Assembly: GCA_024998755.1 (NCBI GenBank)
Contig: JACEUU010000003.1
Span: forward strand, 372,001-436,000
Direction: 5' to 3'
From: Vampirovibrio sp.
GTDB taxonomy: Bacteria > Cyanobacteriota > Vampirovibrionia > Vampirovibrionales > JAJTHC01
Length of the DNA: 64,000 nucleotides
This document shows, piece by piece, positions 52,686-61,658 of the stretch. The notes below the pieces were generated by a model. It saw only the letters and a program-made list of their open reading frames with translations. It searched no databases and was not told where the DNA came from. A program made the translations under genes and the position numbers. Position 1 is the first letter of the stretch. Each line of letters begins with the position of its first letter.

Positions 52686-53774
52686 CTAAGCTTTACCTGC
52701 CAGTTTTTCGGTCTGCTTTTTTGCGGTATCTTTCAAGGGCTTCTTCTCCGGTTTTAAATCCGCCTTGGTGAGTTCCGCTGCCAAAGCCCCCTTCTGTTGA
52801 TGGTAAGCCTTCGGAAAGCTCTTTTCCAATAACTTACTACTAAACCTATAAACCACATCATTCACAAACTGGCTAATAGCTGGGTCAATATATCGGCTTA
52901 AAATCGGAATCATCAAACTTGAAAACCCCGTAATAGCCACCGCATAAGCCATCAAAAACTTCGGACTATTAAGCCACGGCTTAGGTTGTTTAAACACCCC
53001 CTGCACCACCCGCTTATCAGCCCACTGCATACTATGAATTAACGGGTCATGCACCAAGCTACGAATAATAACCACAGGGGCAATAACCCCCGTAATAAAG
53101 TTATAAAGAAAATCGCCACCCCCCGAAGCCGTGCCCTGCAACGTGGCATAAGTATCATCATTCGTCTGTTTTTTACTGCGTTTATAAGCTTCATGCCCAA
53201 AATGAACCGCATTATAAACCGTCAACGCCGTAGCAACAGGAGCCAACCAATTTTCCACCCGCCGAAAGCGGTTAAACGCCGTTTCGCTCATATGCGTAGC
53301 AAACACATGAGCACTTTCATCGCTAGCCTTAACGGCTTCTGTAGCTAGTTTTTTGGTGGTGTTGCTACTGTCCGCATTTTCATAAAGACTATAACCCGCC
53401 AGTAGAATAGGCCATAACGTAGCTTGCAGGCTCATGGTGTTGTTGAGAAAATCCCACGGATGATGCTCCTTTTCTTTGGATTCAATCAGCGGTTTATGGA
53501 AGGCATTCAAGTGCGTTTGGGGCGGGTTCAGCTTTTTGACCGTTTCCTGCCATGCTTGATAAATAGGGATTTGCTGGGCAATTTTTTCTTCTTCCTGCAC
53601 CAAGTTTTCGTAGTATTGCGTGCCTGTTTTCACCCAATCATCGACAGGTGGTGCTAAGGGCTGCAGGCTAGGGGGGAGTATCGATTTTTTGGATGCGTTT
53701 TTAGCCCCATCTGCTACTGGGGTGGGCGGAGGTGGGGGTGTGGCAGTTGTTCGGGGGAGGAGGGGCAGTGTCAT
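52686..53774 (-). CDS. Membrane-associated hypothetical protein
   Basis: 362 aa, not recognised. Pro/Thr-rich N-terminus (TTATPPPPPTPV), then a helical region (QYYENLVQEEEKIAQQIPIY), several possible membrane segments (around 115-130, 175-190, 230-245 and 275-295: FLMAYAVAITGFSSLMIPIL), and a Lys-rich tail (EKKPLKDTAKKQTEKLAGK). It follows the gene at 53791 by 16 bp on the same strand, so the two probably form one operon. Confidence 0.6.
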   Translation of the reverse strand: MTLPLLPRTTATPPPPPTPVADGAKNASKKSILPPSLQPLAPPVDDWVKTGTQYYENLVQEEEKIAQQIPIYQAWQETVKKLNPPQTHLNAFHKPLIESKEKEHHPWDFLNNTMSLQATLWPILLAGYSLYENADSSNTTKKLATEAVKASDESAHVFATHMSETAFNRFRRVENWLAPVATALTVYNAVHFGHEAYKRSKKQTNDDTYATLQGTASGGGDFLYNFITGVIAPVVIIRSLVHDPLIHSMQWADKRVVQGVFKQPKPWLNSPKFLMAYAVAITGFSSLMIPILSRYIDPAISQFVNDVVYRFSSKLLEKSFPKAYHQQKGALAAELTKADLKPEKKPLKDTAKKQTEKLAGKA

Positions 53775-53790
53775 GTAGGGTTTTCAGCGG

Positions 53791-54951
53791 TTAGGAGGGC
53801 TTGAAAATAGCATCGCCTTCACGCATTAGGCGTTCGTGAAACTCTTGGGAGGTGATGTCCTCTGTAAATAAAGGAGGATTAGTATAATCCACTATCCATT
53901 TTTCTAACGGTTTGTTTAAGGGTTCTTCTTTTTCAAATACTCGTAAATAGAACCCATACTTTCCTTGACTGTCTTTAAAAATAGTTTTCAAGCAGACCGC
54001 ATCAAATGGCTGGCTGTTGTTGAGTTGATTGTAAGTTAAGAGATGAATTTTTGCTAATAGATCGAGATCTATCTTTGTAGAATCCTCTTCCTTGAGTATT
54101 TGAATGAGCTTATCAATACATCCTTGTTCTGCTTCACGAATACCTACAAGTGACACCATATGTTGCCGACTATAATCTCCTAATAACCCTATGTTTCCAT
54201 TACATAAATTGGTTAAAATAGTTGCCGTATCTTTAAAGTGTCCAACGGTGAAAGCCTCTATGGCTCCTCCTAATTTTGCAAAAACATACTGCGCAAGAAA
54301 ATGGGGCATAAATACCGTGCTATTAGGCTGTTCATGTTCGGTGTTAATCTTATTATTGGCTAGATGTTGTTCATACAGGTTTGGGAAAAGGGTTCTACAT
54401 AATTGAAACGCTTTATTTTTAAGTGTTTCGTTATTATCTGCTCCTAAAAAATCAGTCACCCTCTGTAAGTAGGCTCGATTATCAAAATCCGCTTCTGTTT
54501 CAGCCAATTTTTTGTAGAGCCTGATACTGTTAATGCACGACATCGTTTGGCACGCATACTCACTATTGCCTACTTGCATAACTTCCTCGCAAAGGTCTTG
54601 CACTTCCGCCACAGTCCGTTTAGGTTGAATACCTTTAAAATTAGCGTTTTTGATGGGTTCGGTTAAGCCGTTGAAGGTTTGGGTGGCTTGGGCTGTTTTC
54701 GATGCAGACTGGTTGGGCTTATGTCTAAATTTCCACCAGAATAAGCTTCCTAAACCAGTGGTTATAGCTAGTCCTCCTAACCCAAGTATCCATGCCGTGG
54801 TGTTATCCTGTTTTTGTGTGTGTCGGTGTTTGTTGTGGGAGGGTATGCTGGTTTGTTGGGTTGTTACAGGCATACCAGCAGTAGCCATATCCCTGTAGAG
54901 GGGTAAGGGCGTTTGTTTTGGTAGGGTATTGGAGCGAGGCAGTGTTATCAT
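53791..54951 (-). CDS. Hypothetical single-span membrane protein with helical domain
   Basis: 386 aa. A polar N-terminus of about 50 residues (Thr/Gln/His-rich) is followed by a membrane segment at about 52-72 (AWILGLGGLAITTGLGSLFW) and a basic edge (WKFRHK). The rest (~100-386) is a helical soluble domain (VAEVQDLCEEVMQVGNSEYA, AFQLCRTLFPNLYEQHLANN) and does not match a family I know. Precedes 52686 by 16 bp. Function unknown. Confidence 0.6.
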   Translation of the reverse strand: MITLPRSNTLPKQTPLPLYRDMATAGMPVTTQQTSIPSHNKHRHTQKQDNTTAWILGLGGLAITTGLGSLFWWKFRHKPNQSASKTAQATQTFNGLTEPIKNANFKGIQPKRTVAEVQDLCEEVMQVGNSEYACQTMSCINSIRLYKKLAETEADFDNRAYLQRVTDFLGADNNETLKNKAFQLCRTLFPNLYEQHLANNKINTEHEQPNSTVFMPHFLAQYVFAKLGGAIEAFTVGHFKDTATILTNLCNGNIGLLGDYSRQHMVSLVGIREAEQGCIDKLIQILKEEDSTKIDLDLLAKIHLLTYNQLNNSQPFDAVCLKTIFKDSQGKYGFYLRVFEKEEPLNKPLEKWIVDYTNPPLFTEDITSQEFHERLMREGDAIFKPS

Positions 54952-55031
54952 CTTAGCAGTAAGGGCTTTATTGGGAGGGAGCGTAAAAGAGGACGTACTT
55001 CTATTAAACCACCTAACAATAATCCGGTGCT

Positions 55032-55292
55032 CTATAATTGCTTGTAAATATCTTTCCGATTGCCTAGGGTTAAGATTGTAATAACTACTTCGGTTTCTAA
55101 AACTTCATACACAATGCGGTATTCACTAAACCGAATGCGATACAACGCATGAAAGCCTTTTAACTTTTTAGCACTGGCAGGGAATGGATTGGTGGCTAGT
55201 TCATCAATTTTTTTAGCTAATTTAGGTTGAATCACCTTTGGCAACTTTTTCAGTTGCTCAATAGCTTTTTCGGTAATGTTAATGGTATACAT
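55032..55292 (-). CDS. RelE-family toxin
   Basis: 86 aa. Ribosome-dependent mRNA endonuclease fold: ITEKAIEQLKKLPKVIQPKL, PASAKKLKGFHALYRIRFSE, YRIVYEVLETEVVITILTLG, NRKDIYK. The basic residues of the RelE/ParE superfamily are present (Lys-Lys, Arg in YRIRFSEYRIVY). Separated by 2 bp from the antitoxin gene, the typical arrangement with antitoxin first. Probably functional. Confidence 0.9.
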   Translation of the reverse strand: MYTINITEKAIEQLKKLPKVIQPKLAKKIDELATNPFPASAKKLKGFHALYRIRFSEYRIVYEVLETEVVITILTLGNRKDIYKQL

Positions 55293-55294
55293 AC

Positions 55295-55570
55295 TTACAG
55301 ATTAAGATCTTTCTTCACCTGTTGCCAAGGCTGTATGGCTTTATCTGCACCTGCTGCTTTTAGGGCTTCTACTGTTTGAATATCCACGGCATCTTCTAGG
55401 GTTTCTAAGTACTGCATTTCAGCTTCTGAAATAAAATAGCCCGTGGTTCTGCCGTATGAGGTTATTCTGACTCGCTTTTGCCCATGTTGCACATCGCCCA
55501 TTATCATCGTCATGTTTTTACGAAAATCTTTGAGGGTGTATTCCTGTAAGCCATCTTCATTGATTACCAT
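55295..55570 (-). CDS. Phd/YefM-type antitoxin
   Basis: 91 aa. Phd/YefM fold: EYTLKDFRKNMTMIMGDVQH (N-terminal DNA-binding) and RVRITSYGRTTGYFISEAEM (strand). The C-terminal VEALKAAGADKAIQPWQQVK should wrap the toxin. Start ATG 55570 has a ribosome site embedded in the operator palindrome (AGGC). Upstream inverted repeat (55575-55631) is the probable autoregulatory operator. Confidence 0.85.
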   Translation of the reverse strand: MVINEDGLQEYTLKDFRKNMTMIMGDVQHGQKRVRITSYGRTTGYFISEAEMQYLETLEDAVDIQTVEALKAAGADKAIQPWQQVKKDLNL

Positions 55571-55574
55571 AATT

Positions 55575-55631
55575 AAAAGCCTCCAAATAGTTTAAACATA
55601 TTAAACAGTTTAAACTATTTTAGAGGCTTTT
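55575..55631. promoter_or_regulatory. Long palindrome upstream of the toxin-antitoxin genes (operator or terminator)
   Basis: AATAGTTTAAAC (55586-55597) and GTTTAAACTATT (55608-55619) are perfect 12-bp arms, extended by AAAAGCCTC (55575-55583)/GAGGCTTTT (55623-55631). It may act both as the antitoxin operator and as a terminator for the preceding minus-strand gene. Confidence 0.65.
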
Positions 55632-55658
55632 TCAAGTGCTACGCTGATTATTTAATGC

Positions 55659-56210
55659 TTACAGTTTGACGTAAGTATCTGCTGCGGTGTAGACCGTTTT
55701 CTGCGTGCCAGCAGGAATAACCGCTTTTCCACCTTTGATGAGAATAAAAGGCAAACAAATAATGGCACTTACAATAGCAACCACCATTTTGTCTTTACCC
55801 TTTTGGCTCAAGGTCGCTGTTAATGGTACACGGCTGCCATCAATAGCTCTAATGGTAAAATCGGTAACTACTACTGAACCTTCTTGACCAGCGATACTAG
55901 GTTCTTCTACTTGAGAAACTTGTGCTTGACCCATTGCTCCTGATTTAATAACGACTACGCCGTCAACCAATACATCTGAAGTAGCGGTAAAATTTACAGT
56001 CGTTCCAACACGAATTTCTTTAGAGTCAATAGTGTCAGTAATTTTAATGGGTAAAGCTGTCCCAGCAGGTAGATTAACAGTTTTCTTAGCGTTAATAGTG
56101 TTACTTGAATTATCAGCAAAGCTCTTAATACCACTATCTACTATACCTGAAGACATTAGCGTAAGAACCACTAACAAAACCGCTTGAATATGCTTAACTG
56201 AAAAACCCAT
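55659..56210 (-). CDS. Secreted protein with beta-barrel-like repeat, unknown
   Basis: 183 aa. Signal peptide (VKHIQAVLLVVLTLMSSGIV…). Mature part: VNLPAGTALPIKITDTIDSK, VNFTATSDVLVDGVVVIKSG, a beta-rich pattern common in secreted proteins of this kind (also VirB10/TrbI-like). C-terminal hydrophobic segment MVVAIVSAIICLPFILIKGG with GTQKTVYTAADTYV at the end. Start 56210 has AGAGGA 8 nt upstream and overlaps the DUF2085 gene by 40 bp. Role unknown. Confidence 0.65.
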   Translation of the reverse strand: MGFSVKHIQAVLLVVLTLMSSGIVDSGIKSFADNSSNTINAKKTVNLPAGTALPIKITDTIDSKEIRVGTTVNFTATSDVLVDGVVVIKSGAMGQAQVSQVEEPSIAGQEGSVVVTDFTIRAIDGSRVPLTATLSQKGKDKMVVAIVSAIICLPFILIKGGKAVIPAGTQKTVYTAADTYVKL

Positions 56211-56662
56211 TGAAAAATCCTCTTGATACCATTAACGAACAACAAATAACTAACAAAAGCTATCCAAAACCCAGCAATGAATCGGCTTGTATTGCCTATC
56301 CACGCAAGGTTTAGGGGTAGCGTGATAAAAAATTCTAACACTTTTTCCATTATACCGATAACCAGTAAAACAAGCCATTCTTTTTTGAAAGTGCTTGGCT
56401 TGAAAACCGTATGATAGCACCCTAAAGCTACCCCAGCATAAATACCGAGGCATCGGCAACAAACGGCTAGGGGGTAGCCAAGCACCCAAAAACTACGAAG
56501 GGCTTGTTGGTGGCAATTGCCTACAAACAGTGCCATGACGGCATCAAATAGCTCGTAATGGTGGATTTTGGCTAGTAATGGGGGCAAAAGGGCTAATAGC
56601 AATAAGATTAAAGCGTATAGCCCTATTGCACTACTGAACCAGCGAACTAACCTTTCACCCAC
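56171..56662 (-). CDS. DUF2085 membrane protein
   Basis: 163 aa, start GTG 56662. Four hydrophobic segments. The family motif is visible: GNCHQQALRSFWVLGYPLAV then CCRCLGIYAG, with Cys-His-Gln and C-x2-C, proposed to bind metal. Overlaps the transketolase C-subunit stop by 16 bp and the next gene by 40 bp, so this is one compact operon. Function not established in the family. Confidence 0.85.
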   Translation of the reverse strand: MGERLVRWFSSAIGLYALILLLLALLPPLLAKIHHYELFDAVMALFVGNCHQQALRSFWVLGYPLAVCCRCLGIYAGVALGCYHTVFKPSTFKKEWLVLLVIGIMEKVLEFFITLPLNLAWIGNTSRFIAGFWIAFVSYLLFVNGIKRIFQWVFQLSIFKRFC

Positions 56663-57651
56663 GCTAGGACGGCTTCCTCAATGGCTTGGGCATCTATGCC
56701 ATATTCACGGAATAAATCCACCGCCTTGCCAGATTGACCAAACCGACCAGCCTGCACACCCAAGCGTTTCACAGGCGTAGGGCAATGTTCGCTCAAGGTT
56801 TCGCAAACGACTCCGCCTAAGCCACCAATCACGCTATGGCTTTCAACCGTCAGTACCTTGCCCGTCTTCTTCGCACTCGCCACCATGCCCTCCGCATCAA
56901 AGGGGGCAATAAACAAAGCATTCAACACTTCCACGTTAATGCCCTGTTCCGCCAAACGATTAGCCGCCAACAAGGCAAAATAAACGGTTTCGCCTGTGGC
57001 GACGATGGTTAAATCCGTCCCAGCCCGCTCTACCCGCAACTTGTAAGGCTCAAACACATAATCATCTTTACGGTGAATAACTGGCACATCAGGGCGAATC
57101 AACCGAATGTACATGGGGCCATACGTTTCCGCTGCCCATTCAATGACGGCTTGCGTTTCGGTGCTATCCGAAGGCACAATCACCGTGAGGTAGGGGATGA
57201 CCCGAGTAATGGCAATATCTTCAATGGATTGATGCGAAGCCCCATCTTCGCCTAAGCTTATACCCGAATGGGTGGGGGCGATTTTCACGTTCAGGTTGGA
57301 GTAGCAAACCGTGTTGCGGAGCGGTTCCCACGCCTTGCCACTAGCGAACATGGCAAACGTGGAAAGAAACGGGATTTTACCCACGGTGGCAAGCCCAGCG
57401 GCGGTGTTCATTAAATCTTGTTCTGCAATGCCTTGGTTGAAAAATCGGTTAGGGAAGGCTTTGGCGAACTTGGCGGTTTGGGTAGAGCAGGCTAAATCCG
57501 CATCCAACACCACGATGTTGGGGTTTTCATGTCCGAGTGCCACGAGGGTTTCGCCAAACATGACCCGTGGGGCGTGTTTTTTGGGGGATTCGATGTTAAT
57601 AGGCTCGTTTAAAACGGCGGGGGAAGAGGCTTGAACGGTAGCTCCCATCAT
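56647..57651 (-). CDS. Transketolase, C-terminal subunit
   Basis: 334 aa, two tandem ATGs. Pyrimidine-binding and C-terminal domains: PRVMFGETLVALGHENPNIV, FFNQGIAEQDLMNTAAGLAT, PFLSTFAMFAS, and GISLGEDGASHQSIEDIAI. C-terminal: VLTVESHSVIGGLGGVVCET. Works with the N-terminal subunit gene just upstream (57805-58770), a split arrangement known in Archaea and some bacteria. Together they carry out transfer of two-carbon units in the pentose phosphate pathway. Confidence 0.94.
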   Translation of the reverse strand: MMGATVQASSPAVLNEPINIESPKKHAPRVMFGETLVALGHENPNIVVLDADLACSTQTAKFAKAFPNRFFNQGIAEQDLMNTAAGLATVGKIPFLSTFAMFASGKAWEPLRNTVCYSNLNVKIAPTHSGISLGEDGASHQSIEDIAITRVIPYLTVIVPSDSTETQAVIEWAAETYGPMYIRLIRPDVPVIHRKDDYVFEPYKLRVERAGTDLTIVATGETVYFALLAANRLAEQGINVEVLNALFIAPFDAEGMVASAKKTGKVLTVESHSVIGGLGGVVCETLSEHCPTPVKRLGVQAGRFGQSGKAVDLFREYGIDAQAIEEAVLAWVKG

Positions 57652-57804
57652 AGCGGGTGTTTCCTTTGTTTGTTGGGTTTTGTGTGATTTTTTAAAAGTG
57701 GGGGCGGATTTGATAAATCAAACCCCCTACAGTCGTATTCATTGCGTAGGGGCGTGATTTACTAGCCCTAGCGGTCTATGCAGGGCAACACGTCCGAAGG
57801 CTGG
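57652..57804. repeat. REP-like element between the transketolase genes
   Basis: GGGGGCGGATTTGATAAATC followed by AAACCCCCTAC and GTAGGGGCGTGATTTACTAG, a degenerate relative of the perfect palindrome at about 33937-33966. Confidence 0.4.
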
Positions 57805-58770
57805 TTACTTCAGCAACGCCTGTAATTCAGCGACGGCGGCTTCGTATTCAGACGCATTGGGGGCTTTGCCGTGCCAGCCTGCTTGGTTTTCCATAAAGCT
57901 AACGCCTCTGCCTTTCACGGTGTTAGCAATAATCACCGTGGGTCTGTCGGTGGTTTTGGCTAATTCATCCGCCTGTTGGCAAGCGGAACGGATTTCATCA
58001 AAGCTGGTGGCATCAATTTCCAACACGTTCCAATCAAAACTTTCAAATTTTTTCGCCATATTGCCCAAGCCTTTCACGGCTTCGGTACTGCCATCAATCT
58101 GCAAACGGTTTCTATCGATAATAGCCGTCAAGTTGTTCACCTTATGATGAGCCGCACTCATCACGGCTTCCCATGTGTTGCCTTCTTGGCATTCACCATC
58201 GCCCAAAACCGTCCACACTCTGGCGGGCGATTCATCTAATCGCAAGCCCAACGCCATGCCCACCGCACATGATAAGCCTTGCCCCAGCGAACCCGTTGAA
58301 ACATCCACGCCTGAAATGTACTGGCTAGCGGGGTGTCCCTGTAGTTTGCTATGCACTTGACGCAACGTGGGCTTGAGGGCTTTATCAATATAGCCCGTTT
58401 CCATTAAAATGGCGTACAACGCAGGGGCGGCGTGTCCTTTGGAAAGCACGAAGCGGTCGCGGTCGCTCCATGTGGGTTGGGTGGCACAATGCCTAAGATG
58501 AGAGCAATAGAGGTAAGTCAAAATATCCAAGCAAGAAAACGAACTACCAGGGTGTCCGCTTTCAGCGGTGTAAATCATTTCAAGGGCATCTAGTCTGCAT
58601 TGGGTGGCTATTTTCTGTAGCGTTTCGTTAGAAAGATTCGCCGTGCCTGTGTAGGTGGGGGTGAACGTAGCGGGCAATTTAACAGGAGGGGTAGGTATGG
58701 TAGGTGCCATTATGGGGATTTGTCCAGTCTTCATGTTTTTGTAAGAAGGTAAATTAAAGATAAATTTCAT
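57805..58770 (-). CDS. Transketolase, N-terminal subunit
   Basis: 321 aa. Thiamine-diphosphate domain: AESGHPGSSFSCLDILTYLY, RFVLSKGHAAPALYAILMET, and the TPP/metal motif VLGDGECQEGNTWEAVMSAA ending in LTAIIDRNRLQIDG. Start ATG 58770 is the most upstream; an inner ATG at about residue 13 may also serve. First gene of the minus-strand run tkt-N, tkt-C, DUF2085 and 55659. Confidence 0.94.
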   Translation of the reverse strand: MKFIFNLPSYKNMKTGQIPIMAPTIPTPPVKLPATFTPTYTGTANLSNETLQKIATQCRLDALEMIYTAESGHPGSSFSCLDILTYLYCSHLRHCATQPTWSDRDRFVLSKGHAAPALYAILMETGYIDKALKPTLRQVHSKLQGHPASQYISGVDVSTGSLGQGLSCAVGMALGLRLDESPARVWTVLGDGECQEGNTWEAVMSAAHHKVNNLTAIIDRNRLQIDGSTEAVKGLGNMAKKFESFDWNVLEIDATSFDEIRSACQQADELAKTTDRPTVIIANTVKGRGVSFMENQAGWHGKAPNASEYEAAVAELQALLK

Positions 58771-58856
58771 ATTTAAGCAATTCTTTTTAATGATATTGTA
58801 GTAAAAGCATCCGACGGCTTCAAGCGATTATAATTTTAAAGGATAACTTCTTCACG

Positions 58857-59303
58857 ATGACTGTTGATTCTACCCCTAAAACCTACAAACGCCCGACTGG
58901 GTTGAAGGTCGCTCGGTTTTTGGCGTGGTTGTTGGACAATTCCATTAAAATACCGTTTACCAAAAAGAAAATCGGGCTGGATGGGCTGATTGGCTTAGTG
59001 CCTGCTTTGGGTGATGCCGTTCCTATTTTGATGACGGCTTACACGATGGGGTTGGGCATTTATTACAAAGCCCCTCTTAGCGTAGTAGCTCGCATGGGGG
59101 TTAATGGTGTGATAGATTCATTTTTGGGAGCAATTCCCCTAGGCATTGGCGATTTGTTGGACTTTGCGTTTAAATCCCACAAAATGAATTTGGATATGCT
59201 TGAGAAGCATTTACAGGAACAGCATTTGCTAAACCCTGAAGACCTTGTGGATGAATGGTTGTATCCGCCCAGCGAAGCGGTGATTGATGTGCAGGCGAAA
59301 TAG
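58857..59303 (+). CDS. DUF4112 membrane protein
   Basis: 148 aa. Family pattern: ARFLAWLLDNSIKIPFTKKK, IGLDGLIGLVPALGDAVPIL, MGVNGVIDSFLGAIPLGIGD LLDFAFKSHKMN. Two hydrophobic segments (about 42-62 and 78-103). Divergent from the transketolase genes. Function not known. The C-terminal tail is acidic/polar (LVDEWLYPPSEA). Confidence 0.85.
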   Translation: MTVDSTPKTYKRPTGLKVARFLAWLLDNSIKIPFTKKKIGLDGLIGLVPALGDAVPILMTAYTMGLGIYYKAPLSVVARMGVNGVIDSFLGAIPLGIGDLLDFAFKSHKMNLDMLEKHLQEQHLLNPEDLVDEWLYPPSEAVIDVQAK

Positions 59304-59588
59304 GCGGAGTCGGCTTAGCTTCGCTTTGTAACAATTTAGTATCATTAGGTGTAAAATTTTTTTTTCTTGGTTTAATTATTAGGTATAGTAAATTTTATTC
59401 TGGTTGTTGCACTATACAGTATTTTAAATAATTTACCTGCCTTTAGGGGAAAAATTTATTGCGTCCGTTCTCTAATTCTTAGGTGGGCTTGTTTAATCAC
59501 GCCACTGCAGATAAAGCAGATAAATAAGGCAGTCGATCATTTAAAATACTATATTTTTAGATTAAATTATATTAAAGGAACAAAAACA
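59304..59588. other. AT-rich intergenic region
   Basis: 285 bp before the RTX gene, no ORF. TTAAAGGAACA provides the ribosome site for 59589. Confidence 0.4.
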
Positions 59589-61592
59589 ATGGCATTTTTC
59601 GGAAATTCTAAATCTATTTCAAAATTAAACTTAACAGGCACTGTGGGTGCCGATGTGCTTCAGGGTGGCTTGGCTGATGATGTGCTTAAAGGTGGCGTAG
59701 GGGACGATGTTCTTTATGGTGGAGCAGGCAACGATTCGCTTTACGGTGAAGCAGGCAACGATTCGCTTTACGGTGAAGCAGGTGACGATCAATTATTCGG
59801 TGGTGCTGGCAACGATATATTGTTTAGCGGTGCTGGTAACGATTATGTGTATGGCGAAGATGGTAATGATAGATTGGAAGCTGGTGCTGGGGTAGACCGT
59901 CTATACGGTGGTGCTGGCAACGATAGATTGAACGGTTCTAGTGACGATTTTTTATATGGTGGTACTGGCGATGATGAACTGTTTAGTTTTGGCGGTGGTA
60001 ATCAATTGTATGGCGAAGATGGTAATGATAAGCTGTACGGTGTGAGCGGAAACAATAGTGTAGACCGCTTATTTGGCGGCACAGGTAACGATGAGCTGTA
60101 CGGTGCTGATGGTAACGACTTTTTGTACGGCGGTACTGGCGACGATTTACTAGCTGGTGATGCTGGTGATGATGCTTTATATGGCGAAGATGGTAAGGAT
60201 CGTCTATTTGGTAATGCTGGTAACGATATTCTTGCTGGCGGAGCGAATGACGATCAGCTTTCTGGCGACGACGGCAACGATACACTGTATGGTGATGCTG
60301 GCAATGATTGGCTTTTTGGCGGTGCTGGCAATGATTTACTAAAAGGTGGCGATGGCAATGATTGGCTTGCTGGCGGTTCTGGTAATGACTTGCTTTATGG
60401 TGAAGCGGGTGACGACTCTTTGGACACCGATGGTGATGGTGATGACCAATCATTCGGTGGTGCTGGCAACGATAAATTAGTGAGCGGTACTGGTAACGAT
60501 TACTTGTATGGCGAAGATGGTAATGATACATTGTTCGCTGGTGCTGGGGTAGACCGTCTATACGGTGGTGCTGGCAACGATAGATTGAATGGTTCTAGTG
60601 ACGATTTTTTATATGGTGGTACTGGCGATGATGAACTGTTTAGTTTTGGCGGTGGTAATCAATTGTATGGCGAAGATGGTAATGATAAGCTGTACGGTGT
60701 GAGCGGAAACAATAGTGTAGACCGCTTATTTGGCGGCACAGGTAACGATGAGCTGTACGGTGCTGATGGTAACGACTTTTTGTACGGTGGAGTTGGTAAC
60801 GACTTGTTGGCTGGTGATGCTGGTGATGATAAATTGTACGGTGAAGCTGGCGATGACCAATTAAACGGTAACGCAGGAAACGATTGGCTTGACGGTGGAG
60901 ATGGTATTGATAAATTGTTTGGTCAAGAAGGTAATGATTCCATTTTTGGTGGTATTGGCAACGACGTGTTAGCTGGTGATGCTGGCGATGATAAGCTATA
61001 CGGTGAAGCTGGTGATGATTACCTTAATGGTGGTAATGGTAACGATGTATTGTATGGCGGTGATGGCAATGATTACCTAACTGGAGATCTTGATACAATT
61101 CGTGGACAAGCCACAACACCTGGAAACGATATATTGTATGGTGGCAATGGTAATGATACCCTTAAGGGTGGATTCGGTGTTGATTATCTCTACGGTGAAG
61201 CAGGTAATGATACCTTTATCATGGCTAATCCTGATGGTGTAAGAGACTTTATTTCTGGCGGATCTGGAGCGGATACATTCGATTTAGGTATTCGTACTTT
61301 TGGTTTTGTTACCGATAATAGTTATCAAGCGGGCGTTAAAGTGTCTCAGCTAGCCACCGACGTAATTACCGATTTTTCTTCCGCTGATCGCATCTTGATT
61401 CAGACGACTTCTTCCTTCAACTTTGAACATGTTTCATTAGATGCTACAACCCAATGGGTTGGAGCAGATTGGGATGCTGATGGCACAGTTGACTACGGCG
61501 TAATTTTGCAAAATTACACAGGAACAACCTTTCATGTAAACAGTTTTGTAGATTCTAATAATATGACTGCATTTTCAATCACGGCTGGTTAG
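59589..61592 (+). CDS. RTX-type calcium-binding repeat protein
   Basis: 667 aa. After ~20 residues, continuous glycine-rich nonapeptide repeats (GGxGNDxLxG; e.g. GGAGNDSLYGEAGNDSLYG) run to about residue 560 and form a Ca-binding beta-roll. The C-terminal ~110 residues (VITDFSSADRILIQTTSSFN … VNSFVDSNNMTAFSITAG) have the aliphatic/hydroxyl ending of type I secretion signals. No enzyme domain. An internal 250-bp segment is duplicated almost exactly at +657 bp. Probable surface or secreted repeat protein; export genes not in window. Confidence 0.92.
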   Translation: MAFFGNSKSISKLNLTGTVGADVLQGGLADDVLKGGVGDDVLYGGAGNDSLYGEAGNDSLYGEAGDDQLFGGAGNDILFSGAGNDYVYGEDGNDRLEAGAGVDRLYGGAGNDRLNGSSDDFLYGGTGDDELFSFGGGNQLYGEDGNDKLYGVSGNNSVDRLFGGTGNDELYGADGNDFLYGGTGDDLLAGDAGDDALYGEDGKDRLFGNAGNDILAGGANDDQLSGDDGNDTLYGDAGNDWLFGGAGNDLLKGGDGNDWLAGGSGNDLLYGEAGDDSLDTDGDGDDQSFGGAGNDKLVSGTGNDYLYGEDGNDTLFAGAGVDRLYGGAGNDRLNGSSDDFLYGGTGDDELFSFGGGNQLYGEDGNDKLYGVSGNNSVDRLFGGTGNDELYGADGNDFLYGGVGNDLLAGDAGDDKLYGEAGDDQLNGNAGNDWLDGGDGIDKLFGQEGNDSIFGGIGNDVLAGDAGDDKLYGEAGDDYLNGGNGNDVLYGGDGNDYLTGDLDTIRGQATTPGNDILYGGNGNDTLKGGFGVDYLYGEAGNDTFIMANPDGVRDFISGGSGADTFDLGIRTFGFVTDNSYQAGVKVSQLATDVITDFSSADRILIQTTSSFNFEHVSLDATTQWVGADWDADGTVDYGVILQNYTGTTFHVNSFVDSNNMTAFSITAG

Positions 61593-61658
61593 TTTTAAGC
61601 TACTAGTTAATTCAAAAGTGGGTGTCTCATAAAAGAGGCATCCATTTTTGGGTTTTGT

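Noticed and set aside
38533-53774. Paralogy between the membrane proteins at 38533 and 52686
   Set aside because: Similar layout (Pro-rich head, several membrane segments, Lys-rich tail), but by eye I could not align any convincing stretch.
59983-60531. 182-aa minus-strand frame, His/Tyr/Arg-rich
   Set aside because: It is the antisense shadow of the RTX glycine-rich repeats; the biased composition follows from the repeat codons.
59589-61250. Regular short repeats that might suggest a CRISPR array
   Set aside because: They are codon-level 27-nt RTX repeats in an open frame, with no constant repeat/unique spacer pattern. No CRISPR array was seen anywhere in the window.
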